Shown piece by piece: positions 33,901-42,965 of a stretch of 64,000 nt of DNA. The stretch is taken from NCBI GenBank assembly GCA_014526335.1, contig JACTAT010000179.1, positions 163,501 to 227,500 on the forward strand, read 5' to 3'. The stretch comes from Chrysaora quinquecirrha (taxonomy: Eukaryota; Cnidaria; Scyphozoa; Semaeostomeae; Pelagiidae). The first letter of the stretch is position 1; the number at the start of each line of letters is the position of its first letter. The notes beneath the pieces were generated by a model. It worked only from the letters and a program-made list of their open reading frames with translations. It did not search any database and was not told the origin of the DNA. The position numbers and the translations under genes were made by a program.

Positions 33901-36900
33901 CAACAAGAACGATTCAAGGTGCGTTTGTGACACGTGATATTTTCGCTAGACCCATACACTTCTAGTAGCTATACTTTAGTAGCCTTAACTATTGTTATCC
34001 ATTAGTGCTTTTGTCAATTAGGTTAATATTTCGTCCTTCTAACAGACCTGACTTGCAACTGCTACTCTTAGATGCCAATTCCTGGGAGAAGTCGGTATAG
34101 TTGGAGCTGGCTGGAAGGCATTCAGGACCTAACTGACGGGGGGTCAAAACATACGACGTTGGAGCATAGGCAATTAGAAACGAGGACCTTTCTATTGACT
34201 ATGGGTGGGGTCGAAATTTGTTTGACAAACTTCGTCAGTAAAATGTTGAAACGCAGTGCGAATGGGTACCCTAGAACTAATAGGCTTAGGCAGTACATGA
34301 TTATTACAAACACTCAGATTTCATCCCAGAAAGTTAAAGGAATCAATATAAGCGAAGATCCTAATATTAAGAGCAGGGATTGGGTATTTTTCAAAGAATT
34401 AATTAGCGTAGGGGATAGCAATTAGACACCTAAGAGTAATTAAGAGAGACCTTTAGTCTATTCCCTTCCATAGTCAAGTGAAACATCAAAAATTGTTAAA
34501 ATTTTAAAGAGAAGTGTTTGAATGATTTAATGCAGCATAAAGAAATTCTACCTCATATTTTTTCCTGTAATTTGCTTGCAGCTCCTTCAAAAAAGCCAGC
34601 AGCATTGAAATACCATTGGTCTTTGAATTCCGTAAGAGGTGGAAAAATCTTGGGTAGCCCTGGTAAAGATATGTCAGTTATTGGAGGTGTAAAGATACAT
34701 AATGGCATTGCTACAATGAACGATGGTTTAATACGTGGGTATTTGGATGCTGGAGATTTTCAGGGTGAATGCCTAAGTGGTATGTACAGCATGACATATT
34801 TTAAATGCAAATGTTTTTAATGGAGCTCATCAGTGACATGTGTGAGAATCGAACCGGGGTTTATTGCGTGAGAAGCACATATGCTAATCACACGACCACC
34901 GGACCTGGGCGGACTGGTGAGTAACTGCGTGAGTTTTAGACTCGTATCACACGAGTACCGAAGTCTTGCATATTACTATGTAAGGTTGGTACCTGGCCTA
35001 AGGTACTAAAACGCATGCAGAAAGGCTCATATCGCATGAGCACAAATTCGTATTCGGCCTATATGTCACTGATGAGCTCCAATAAGAGCGAAACGCGTCT
35101 GGCATTTGAGAATAGGGCAGCTGGTAAAATTATTCATATAGGCCGAATACGAATTTGTGCTCATGCGATATGAGCCTAACTGCATGCGTTTTAGTACCTT
35201 AGGCCAGGTACCAACCTTTCATAGAAATATTTTTAAGTGAAAAGTAGACCAGAAAACGTGAAAAAATGAGCCTCTTGAACCATGTGTTAACCATTTTAGA
35301 CTAAGGACGTGCTCCCAAAAAACAAAATCCATGATTTTCAAAAAACAGTTGTTCTGGAAACGCCAAAATTCTTGCTCGCCTCGTCCCCAGACCATTTCGT
35401 GGATTGTCTCCTGGCAAATGTTAAAATCGCAGTCTCCTTGGACCTTCAAACCGAAAATATTTCGATAGTCTCAGAAACCTTCTGCCTTTGATGGCAGAAG
35501 GTTTGGAGAGCTCCGAATCCTGCCATTTTCAGAAGAATGGCTTCGAAAAGCACAGACTCCGAGAAAAAGAAGGCTACTGAAAACAGAATTGGTTAAGAAA
35601 AACACGCCCATAGTTGAAACCAATTTAATGAAAGAAAGAAAAGGGGGGATTCATCGCCAGCTTTTATGAGATTCCTTAGTGGAAAGCTGTTGTCTGAGTT
35701 CCATTTTGATTTCAGGCCAAAAATGTCTACGGAGCTGGCAGCAAGACCTTCCACAGAAAATAAGCCATTCAAAGCTATTGTCTAAGCTCCATAGTTATGG
35801 TGCAAATGGAATTTAGCTTGAGTGGCTTGCAAATTATCTCTTCAATCGAAATGCACAAGTATCTCTCAATGGTTCTCTCTCAAATCAATTGATTTATTAA
35901 TAAAAGATGATAAGTAGGGTGACACAGGGATCAATCCTAGGCCCTCTTCCATTTATTGTCTTTTGGAGCGATATCGCTAATTCCGCCAATGCTACCAGCA
36001 TAATAAAATACGCAGACGATAGGCCTACTGTTATCTACGTAGCTAGTCGAAGAAATCAATTAAAAATATGTTAAAAATTTCGTTATTATTATTAAGAATA
36101 TGATGATGATGATGGTGATGATGATGATGATGATTATTATTATTATCATTATTATTATTATTATTTCCTAGAACCAAATCCTTATATCAATGATGTTACG
36201 TGCTCTCCATTTCAGATCCAGATGTCTGTAAAAATGGCCTAACCGTTTCAATAACCAACAAGATCCACAAGGACAGTATCGAAAGCCCAACTAGGATGTA
36301 CTTGTTCGATTCTGGCGCGGGAAGCGAGGATTCACGCGGGATGGCGTTATGGGTCAACAGAGGTAAAATTGAAGGTGCTGTCTCAACGAGAAAAGGAACT
36401 TGGTGCCTCAGAGAAGATATTAGGCCGTTTAGCGATAAATGGGTCGATCTTCTCATGACATGGAAGCCAAATCAAGGTACGTTCTTTAATCGTGAACTTT
36501 TGGTTTTACGGCTTTACGGTTTAACCAATACTTTGGCACGGGTTTTCGTCTTTTTCCGACAAATTTCACGGATTTTTCGGCTTTGAAAATCTCGTCCGTG
36601 AACCCTTTTTGGGTAATTTTTCCGGTTTGATTAAGATTTTGCGTTTTTGGTACTGTCTATGCCGACTCAGTCCGAAAACAAAAATTGTTATGGGAGGAAA
36701 ACGTCTCAAAACGTGAAGTGAACAGTAAAAGTTGACTAACCTGACTTATAATAGATTCTGTGCAATTTCTGTCAAAACGAGAACTTAACATCGTGCCATA
36801 CGGTTTTGTCTAAAATATCGCATGGTTTTAAGGTTTTTGAGCAAATTTTGAGCGCTTTTACGGTTTCCAGACCCCCAAACACCCCCTCTTCTGAATATAA

Positions 36901-39900
36901 TTTTGGTACGGGTATGTGTTATCTGTGTGTACAATTAAGCAGGTGGGCCTGTAACATCTCGGTGGCACAGGGGAACTATTGAATAGTGTAGTACCAGACC
37001 TCGTGATTTCTTTTGCCCATTGCCTGGAATTACAGCAAGCTGGTGACTTTCCTCACTCGAGTTCGATTTCGGTGGGTAATCGAAGCTACAATTAAATTTT
37101 ACGAGTCAGATTCGCTCCCTCATCTTATCCAAAAACCTCCCCTTTTTGCATACCCTATCTATATCCTATCTATATATTATGGAAGGGGGAATGAAAGGAT
37201 AGCGAGGGAGGGGAAGATCGGAGGGAAGATAGGTGGGAATCTGAGGGAGTAGAGTGGACGAGGGGGGCAAAGCTGGTCATAGTGGCAAGGGATTGAAGCC
37301 GGCTGTCCTCTGATGGGGGCATCCCATGTATCCAAGGTCGCCTCGGCTATACGGATCTGATGATTATCTATATCTCCTATTACAGGTCTGTATCTCTTTG
37401 CAAACTGCGAGCTCCTCGCAGTATCTGGATTCGGCACCGGATGTGACGTATGCAAGAAAAGCTTTTGTCATCAAACAGACTCAAACACGCATTTCATGAT
37501 TGCGAGGCCAAACAAAGGGCCCCATTTCAAGCTCACGCATTTCTCCAGCGGTGATATTTCAGTATATGAAGATTTCTTTACGATCGACGGAGTTAAAGAG
37601 CATTGTGGAACAAATAATGGTAAAGATAATTTCTATACAGTCAACTCAACTATCTCGACTATCTTAGGCTGGCTATCTCGAAATCCTCTCCATCTGGAAC
37701 CTAAGTCTCGGTTTGCTGGACGTTCCCGGTTACTGCTGCTTGATTTTCGCTTCTTATCTCGAACTCCTATGTCTCAAACTTCTCTCTATTTCAAACTGAA
37801 GTCTCGATCAGCTGGACGTTCCCTGTTACTGCTGCCTGATGTTCGCTTCTTATCTCGAACTCCTATGTCTCGAACTTCTTTCTATCTCGAACTTAAGTCT
37901 CCGTCCGTCCGGCGTATCAGGTAAGTGTTACCTAATTTTCTCTCTGTATCTCGAATTTCTCTGTCTCGAACTTCTCTCGCTAGGCACAGTTTCCTTCAAG
38001 AAGGCTATAGACACAATTTCCTTCAAGGAGCGACCGCCATACTCTATTTGCACCACTGATTTGAGTAGAACTTTAGAGGTCCTGTCATTTAATGACATAT
38101 CATTTTACCGAGACTTGAATTTTTTTAGATTACCTTCGAAAGAACCCTTACGTGCCACCTGCAAGAGCAATTGTACACATTCCAATCAAGTCCCCATGGG
38201 ACTCATCAAGTATCGTAATGAAAAAAGAAAATACATATGGACGCAATGAATTTATAAACCCAGGAAAAACAGACAGCAGTGATTCAGATGATGAATTTCA
38301 AGTATGGCCTACTCCTTCTGGTTTGCATGCACTCAATAAAGTCGTGAAGCAGTTAGGCACTGATGTAACATCAAAAGCGTCGTCAAGACAAGATGTAAAA
38401 GGTGGGCTGTCTAGGAATCATGACTCTTGCTTTGTTTATATCATGAAGAAGCGTAGAGGGAAAGAGGGACGATAGTGTGCGGTCGCTACCATTAACCGCC
38501 AAGATATGTATAATACAAGGCCTAAATCTAGAATATCTCAGTATAACTATTACATATTTTTCCTAAAAACCACGAATCAGTTTTGTTTGCTGCGCCCTTT
38601 AATGTTGGATGTTGGATCTTTAGGTACGCCAGTGTTTCTAGGGGTAGCGAGGTACTAAGTTTTGAGACTCTGGTTCAAGTTGACCAAATTTTTCTTGCTT
38701 TTCTATCGTTTAAGGTAACAATGGCATTTTCTTCTACAATTCCCACGAAAATTGCCCTACACAGACAAAACTTTCTCCAATTTTCTGCACTTTTGACATT
38801 TTTCGTAGGCTGCCAAGGCACCAATATCCCCTTCGTCCCTAATCGTCAAATAGTCATAGCATATAATCGTAATATATACTCCTCAAAATACTTTCAACAT
38901 ACGCTCATAAAATATCGCTAAAAATACTCGTCATAATACTCGTACCAAATACTCGTAAAATATCTCTAACCATACTCGCAACATAGTCGTAAGATATCGC
39001 TAAGAATACTCGTCAAACACTCGTTTGAAGTCATTAAAATTCACTAACAGCACTCGCTAAAATATTCGTAACATATCTTCGCAAAATATCGCTAACAATA
39101 CTCGTAACAAATACTCGTAAAATATCTCTAATCAAACTCGTAACATCATCAAAAGATATCACTAAGAATACTCGTCAAACACTCGTTTGAGGTCAATAAA
39201 GTTCACTAACAGCACTCGCTAAAATATTCGTAACATATCTTCCCAAAATATCGCTAACAATACTCGTAACAAATACTCGTAAAATATCTCTAATCAAACT
39301 CGTAACATAGTCGTAAGATATCGCTAAGAATACTCATCAAACACTCATTTGAAGTCATTAAAATTCACTAACAGCACTCGCTAAAATATTCGTAACATAT
39401 CTTCGCAAAATATCGCTAACAATACTCGAAACAAATACTCGTAAAATATCTCTAACCATACTCGCAACATAGTCGTAAGATATCGCTAAGAATACTCGTC
39501 AAACACTCGTAACATGAAGTCATAAAATATCACTAACAGCGCTAAAATATTCGTGACATATCCTCGAAAAATATCGCTCATAATACTCGTCGTAAAATAT
39601 TGCTAACACAAACCTTTATTTTGAATAGTTGATGGTGGTTACTCAGAATGGACCTCATGGACGCCATGTTCCGGTGCTTGCGGAGGAACGTCAATGGCAG
39701 TTAGATATTGCAATAATCCGGTTCCTAAACTAGATGGAAAAGGTTGTTCCGTTATCGGACCGGCAAGGCGGACAAGAATTTGCAGTCCTGTAGATTGTTT
39801 AGGTAAGAAACATAGCTGTTCCGTACAAGGAGTTATACAGGAGTTGTGTTATAAGGAGTCTTTTTATTTGAGTTCAATGGTTTGCGTGGTTATGCAAACT

Positions 39901-42900
39901 CTGACATAACAGAACCTGAAAACGTAGAATTCAAAATTTCCCGCCAATTTTCATTAGCATACTATGAATGCTAAGCAAAAAAATACTCTAGGTAGACTCA
40001 CTACACGAGTCTCTAGTTTGCGCTCCCCTTCTTTTGATTTGTCACTACAACAGAGCGATTGTAAACAAGAACATAGCGAAGTAGTGGGACATATGTAGTG
40101 GGTCTATCGTCTAGGCCTAACCTGAAAATTCCGAAACTTCAAAAATAGCAGCCAATTGTTAATGTGCGAATTTTTGCGGCAATGTCACCATCATCGTGGC
40201 AAAGATACGCCATGATTCACCAACTCGCCCTGTCGCATTTTAAACACCTAGTTTCCTTCATAGTTTTCTCGTCACATAGCTCCTTGATGGTGACTTTCGG
40301 CTTGTTCAACCCCTTCCACTCTTGCCTTCCACGCTGCTTCGCGTAATCACTTTCTCGAGGTTGAAACCGTAACGGTGTAACGGACTTCGATATTTTTATA
40401 ACAATAGACTTTTTTAGCAACAGGATGCGACTGCTACCGTCCAGAAGGTTTTGTGGCGATTTCAATTTATCATTGAAGGTTTGTGACGCCCACATACCGG
40501 CAAACTGGGGCCTAAGTGTAAGGAAAGCTAACGAAAAAAGTCTTTTAGCCCACCACTTGATTCTGAATTTGTTTATTTCGCAGTTTTCACGATAGGCCTT
40601 TATTATAAATTATCGCGATAATTAACTGGTTTGGTTGCTGAAGTAACTGTTGCAGCTTCAAGAAGAACGCAAAATTTTGATGTTCTCACGAGAACGTGAA
40701 AACAGCCAAGCTGACGTTGTTGCCAGAACTCGGAATATCAATACGCGGGAAAATAACTAGTGCCCAGATTCTTTGTCTGCTCGTGACGTCTTCTTCACTC
40801 GTAACGCCATATTACTAGAACAGCCTACTGTAGGATACGTCGTACGGATAGGCAACATATCTGACACATAAGAGAATAATGCTGCCCGACCTCCAGCAAG
40901 ACACTGGCAGTGTGAAGAAATGTTGCATACTCATAGATAAAAAACGGTAATTTTCTTCTAGATACATCGAAGAAAACAAACGTAGAAAGAAACAATTTCA
41001 AGGCATCACAAAGATCAGATATTTCGAAACGAAAAGAAATAACAAGGAACCAGCCAACAAAAGTTAATCAACATGACGACTTAAACCAACTAGTAAGTAT
41101 AAACGTATAAGAAATACTCTAACTATAATTTTGCGTGAAATCTGAAAGTTAAACGAAGTTCCTTTTCTAATTCTTTCGCTTGAATTCCAGTCGTTTGGTT
41201 TGTTGCTAAATGCAATATATGCTCATGTCGAGGTGAAGGCTACTTAAGCCGGTTTTCCACTAGGCGAATTCGTTCGCGCGACGCGAAGCGATGAGATATT
41301 ACGCATGCGTATTACACTTTTGACAAGCGAAATCCATCGCTGCAGCTCTTCGCCGCGATCAATTTTGTAGTTCGACCAGTTTCTACATTCTTGAAGCGAT
41401 CGAAAGCGATAACCAATCAAATTTGTAGAAAATTATCACAAGTCGCCAAAACAAATCAAACAGACAAAAGAACTCGTTTCCAAATTTTCTGAAAAGAGGT
41501 CATTCAGATTTTCTAATTGTTAGATGAGCGCCTAGTGGAAAACCTATGTCAAACTTTCGATGCAAAATTCATCGCGTCGCGCGAACAAATCCGCCTAGTG
41601 GAAAACCGGCTTTAGTGGCGTAACAGTTTAGGTATCCTTGGTTCAAGACCTGAGAGACCGCGACCAAAGGGGCCCCGACAAATTTTTCGTATTGTGTTCT
41701 ATTTGACCATTTATACTATGCTTTAAGGCTTCCTAAGGCCATCCGATAATCCCGTGGAAATCTTTTTTGAAGTAACGATCGTACAACTTTATGCCCCTCG
41801 CTCCAGGCCAAAGTTCATCCTCCCTTCTTAATTATAAAAACTCGAGAACCAAAATGGCGCTAATTTCACCATTTCATTGATTCGAAAAAGACTGCTCAAA
41901 AATTAGAATTTCCGAACTTAGAGCAAAGTTTTATCGTGAGAAGACAATGATTTATGACCACAGATAATGCGAAAGTAGATATAGAACAAATAGGTTCAAC
42001 AAGCAAGATGTCACACAACACAATTATCAATTTTCCTCTTCGGTAGTTTGTCATCTTGACACCAACGGCCTAGCCAGGCTAGTGGGCCTAAGTAGTGCAC
42101 AGCTTTGTTGTTGGGCTTAAAATTGAAATTCTAAATCTTAAATGAATACTCAAGCATACCTGACAATTAAAGTCTTGCCAATTCATTTTCTTGCAACAAG
42201 CAGAATGATTCGTTGAGTTGAGAATGATTTCTTTGCATCCTCGTGGTGCTCTGAGGCTTTGGTTTTGAGTATGAAATTTCGCTTGGATTTGAACTTCTCG
42301 ACCTGGACTGGACTTGACTTGAACCAAGCGTCTGAATGACAAGCTCAATTACAACTAAACCTTCTACTGAGCAAATTGAGTTGAATTGACAGATACTTGA
42401 CCCTCAGTTGTACAGGTATGTGCCCCGGGTGTTTTAGAACCAACTGGGGCACCTGTTTTTTTCCATTATACTGATTACACCCTTATATGGATTTTGCATA
42501 CCCAATTTTAAAAAGATATGATTTTGGACGCATTTTACACTTTCTGATTTTAGACGCACTTTTAAGTAGCAAAATTGGATCTTCTTCTAACGAATATTTC
42601 AAGAAAACATACGTATATGGGGGCATTTCCTCCAGCTTATATTAGGGAATAACCCCTCCCGGGCTTCGAACCCCCAAGGATTTTGCTTTGGCATTTCCTA
42701 CCCAAATAGGGTCTAGGGTTAAATAGGGTTTATTTGGGGTAAAAAAGGGTTTATCTTAGGATAAATAGGGTTAAGAAGGGTCTAAATAGGAAAAAACCAC
42801 TCCACAGGGTAAACAAGGTAACAATTTCCCAAAAGTTCAACACCGTTTAAAGGTTGGGAGTGCCCACGGACCTTAGACTGTACTTGTTTTTCTTTCTTAG

Positions 42901-42965
42901 TTTCACTAAAGCTTACATTTTCTTTTTTCTAGCAAAAAGAATTTGAAATTCTGAAAAGTAGGTGA
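27863..42965 (+). CDS. Secreted modular matrix protein: signal peptide, disordered region, Gly-pentapeptide solenoid, LamG-like, TSP1
   Basis: Exons are 27863-27938 (coding part), 28432-33918, 34582-34779, 36216-36476, 37386-37619, 38129-38401, 39629-39802, 40962-41092 and 42933-42965. They sum to 2288 codons plus stop with no phase conflict. Six internal exons are symmetrical phase 1-1, the hallmark of extracellular modular proteins. Approximate residues: 1-20 signal peptide; 26-1418 very hydrophilic Ser/Lys/Glu/Asp-rich, predicted disordered, with basic clusters; 1419-1600 36 five-residue repeats; 1860-2085 LamG/concanavalin-like domain; 2086-2176 acidic linker; 2177-2234 one thrombospondin type 1 module; then a Lys/Arg/Asn-rich tail. 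I know of LamG-plus-TSP1 combinations in cnidarian matrix proteins, but cannot name an orthologue. Role inferred: extracellular matrix or mucus/skeleton-associated scaffold. The last two exons rest on splice phase alone and are less certain. Confidence 0.82.
28137..28335. repeat. Inverted repeat and dispersed TCAGACGAAA hairpin repeat
   Basis: AGTATAAACGTCAG (28139-28152) is inverted at 28249-28262 (CTGACGTTTATACT). The second arm continues CCGAGGAGTGTCAGACGAAA, a block also found at 46757-46800 and 54656-54700. It lies in the first coding intron. Confidence 0.65.
28432..33918 (+). CDS. Giant exon: disordered region plus 36 Gly-pentapeptide repeats
   Basis: The acceptor is TTTTTTTTGTAG before 28432 and the donor GTGCGT starts at 33919, both phase 1. 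At 5487 nt it is exceptionally long. The first 4.2 kb encode Ser/Thr/Lys/Glu/Asp-rich sequence with local quasi-repeats (SDKAGEETS, SDKASEEAS) and basic patches (KKRRNRKFG, RKKHRQKLK). From 32612 to 33170 the product reads (G/N/S)-G-x-(I/L/V/M/F)-x 36 times with no indel, for example GGKILGGKILGGRILGGKI. The tail is Lys/Glu/Ser-rich again. Reading frames on the opposite strand over this region are Pro-rich shadows of the repeat. Confidence 0.9.
33919..34064. other. Intron start; readthrough stop
   Basis: Without splicing the frame would run 15 more residues to TAG at 33963. A retained-intron isoform ending there is possible, but the downstream exons continue the domain in phase, so splicing is preferred. 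Confidence 0.5.
34065..34436. mobile_element. MITE with CTCTTAGGTGCC ends and TA flanks
   Basis: The left end TA-CTCTTAGATGCCAATT and the right end AATTAGACACCTAAGAG-TA are inverted. The interior TTTGTTTGACAAACTTCGTC, AAACGCAG and AATTAATTAGCG matches the sister copy at 43659-44027. Confidence 0.85.
34582..34779 (+). CDS. Secreted-protein exon: start of LamG-like domain
   Basis: The acceptor TTGCTTGCAG ends at 34581 and the donor GTATGT starts at 34780, phase 1-1. It encodes YHWSLNSVRGGKILG, IGGVKIHNGIA and LDAGDFQGECLS. The W-x-L-N and GDFxGxCL words are the opening strands of LamG/concanavalin-like modules of marine invertebrate proteins. Confidence 0.85.
34824..34912 (-). mobile_element. 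tRNA-SINE joined to a truncated hammerhead
   Basis: On the minus strand GGTCCGGTGGTCGTGTGATT leads to a B box GGTTCGATTC at about 34848-34857. The tRNA-like part runs directly into ATGTCACTGATGAGCTCC (34841-34824), the first half of the hammerhead found complete on the plus strand at 35063. The element stops there. Confidence 0.68.
34984..35219. repeat. Long near-perfect hairpin (arms of about 80 bp)
   Basis: The left arm 34984-35063 (GGTTGGTACCTGGCCTAAGG to GGCCTATATG) is inverted at 35135-35219 (CATATAGGCCGAATACG to AGGTACCAACC) with only a few mismatches. The 71-bp loop contains the hammerhead motif. Confidence 0.93.
35063..35105 (+). ncRNA. Type I hammerhead ribozyme
   Basis: All conserved elements are present in order: stem I 5' strand ATGTCA (35063-35068), CTGATGA core (35069-35075), stem II GCTC/GAGC (35076-35079, 35086-35089) with loop CAATAA, GAAA (35090-35093), the self-complementary ACGCGT stem III (35093-35098), cleavage triplet GTC (35097-35099) and stem I 3' strand TGGCAT (35100-35105), which pairs with ATGTCA over six positions with one G-U wobble. 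Stem III is too short to fold alone; such short stem III motifs are known in retrotransposon and retrozyme hammerheads that work as dimers. Self-cleavage would occur after C35099. It lies in an intron of the secreted-protein gene. Confidence 0.85.
35280..35609. mobile_element. MITE, inverted and truncated copy of 20115-20496
   Basis: Its right end AAGAAAAACACGCCC equals the left end of the other copy reversed. AACCTTCTGC-loop-GCAGAAGGTT is at 35476-35505. ATCCATGATTTTCAAAAAACA at the left corresponds to the far side. The outer end is lost. Confidence 0.75.
35780..36065 (+). mobile_element. LINE reverse-transcriptase fragment
   Basis: Broken frames read LEWLANYLFNRNAQVSLNG, then VTQGSILGPLPFIVFWSDIA and KYADDRPTVIY with the catalytic YADD block. 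Both ends are truncated. It lies in an intron of the secreted-protein gene. Confidence 0.85.
36100..36166. repeat. (ATG)n/(ATT)n microsatellite
   Basis: ATGATGATG tract turning into ATTATTATT, 50 bp before the next exon acceptor. Confidence 0.95.
36216..36476 (+). CDS. Secreted-protein exon: LamG-like domain, middle
   Basis: The acceptor CCATTTCAG ends at 36215 and the donor GTACGT starts at 36477, phase 1-1. It encodes DPDVCKNGLTVSITNK, LFDSGAGSEDSRGMALWVN, KGTWCLRED and DKWVDLLMTWKPNQ. C-x-x-GLTVS, SGA and W-x-x-L-x-x-TW are typical LamG-like positions. Confidence 0.88.
36477..37385. other. Intron with a repeat at 36940-37085
   Basis: 36480-36900 is T-rich with TTTTACGG(C/T)TTT words. The segment TTGCCTGGAATTACAGCAAGCTGGTGACTTTCCTCAC-like at 37018-37080 recurs at 48505-48560 and may be a tRNA-SINE scrap. 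37140-37260 is purine-rich. Confidence 0.5.
37386..37619 (+). CDS. Secreted-protein exon: LamG-like domain, end
   Basis: The acceptor TCCTATTACAG ends at 37385 and the donor GTAAAG starts at 37620, phase 1-1. GLYLFANCELLAVSG continues the LamG TW-x-x-x-x-GLxLFxN strand. FGTGCDVCKKSFCH and HFSSGDISVYEDFF follow. Two cysteine pairs (CDVC, CxxxxxxxC) may form domain disulfides. Confidence 0.86.
37638..37990. mobile_element. pogo-like element remnant with about 101-bp internal duplication
   Basis: The left end TA-CAGTCAACTCAACTATCTCGA begins 18 bp after the exon donor. TATCTCGAAC words repeat. The block around GCTGGACGTTCCCGGTTACTGC (37715) is repeated at about 37816. The right terminus was not found. 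Confidence 0.6.
38129..38401 (+). CDS. Secreted-protein exon: linker
   Basis: The acceptor TTTTTTTAG ends at 38128 and the donor GTGGGC starts at 38402, phase 1-1. It encodes DYLRKNPYVPPARAIVHIP, an acidic TDSSDSDDEFQ patch and WPTPSGLHALNKVVKQ. No domain is recognised; it links the LamG-like and TSP1 modules. Confidence 0.75.
38880..39615. repeat. Minisatellite, about 162-bp unit
   Basis: AAGAATACTCGTCAAACACTCG recurs near 39003, 39164, 39327 and 39488, a period of about 161-162 bp. Shorter ATACTCGTAAAATATCGCTAAC words make up the unit. It ends 14 bp before the TSP1 exon. Confidence 0.9.
39629..39802 (+). CDS. Secreted-protein exon: thrombospondin type 1 module
   Basis: The acceptor TTGAATAG ends at 39628 and the donor GTAAGA starts at 39803, phase 1-1. 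The module reads GGYSEWTSWTPCSGACGGTS, RYCNNPVP, GKGCSVIG and RRTRICSPVDC. The W-x-x-W core, CSGACGG and six cysteines match TSP1 repeats, which bind glycans and matrix partners. The module is encoded by one exon. Confidence 0.92.
40217..40495 (-). other. Unassigned open frame, 92 codons
   Basis: An open minus-strand frame ending KETRCLKCDRASW inside an intron of the secreted-protein gene. No domain, splice context or composition argument supports it strongly. It could be chance or part of an element. Confidence 0.15.
40962..41092 (+). CDS. Secreted-protein exon: basic tail
   Basis: The acceptor TTTTCTTCTAG ends at 40961 and the donor GTAAGT starts at 41093. Phase 1 in, phase 0 out. It encodes a Lys/Arg/Asn/Gln-rich segment (DTSKKTNVERNNFKASQRSD). 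Support is splice consensus and phase fit only. Confidence 0.5.
41247..41611. mobile_element. PIF/Harbinger-like MITE with TTA target duplication
   Basis: Ends AGCCGGTTTTCCACTAGGCG and CGCCTAGTGGAAAACCGGCT are perfect 20-bp inverted repeats. The flanks are TTA (41244-41246, 41612-41614). Subterminal TTCGCGCGACGCGA is also inverted. A 3-bp TWA duplication indicates PIF/Harbinger. Confidence 0.88.
42170..42290 (-). other. Possible Cys-rich exon
   Basis: The minus-strand frame RGCKEIILNSTNHSACC, KKMNWQDFNCQ ends at a GTATGC donor. Four cysteines, including an adjacent pair, resemble small secreted modules, but no family is recognised and the acceptor is unclear. It is antisense within the last long intron of the secreted-protein gene. 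Confidence 0.25.
42933..42965 (+). CDS. Secreted-protein terminal exon (candidate)
   Basis: The acceptor TTTCTTTTTTCTAG ends at 42932. Phase 0 gives QKEFEILKSR then TGA (42963-42965). An ATTAAA signal follows at 43052-43057. Support is the strong pyrimidine tract and phase agreement; the exon is too short for homology. Confidence 0.4.
   Translation, partial: QKEFEILKSR

Noticed and set aside
37839..38249. 136-codon plus-strand frame
   Set aside because: It covers a pogo-like repeat and runs out of frame into the linker exon at 38129.
42690..42800. TAGGGTTAAATAGGGTTT tract as interstitial telomere
   Set aside because: Too irregular and without a TTAGGG run; low-complexity repeat is enough.
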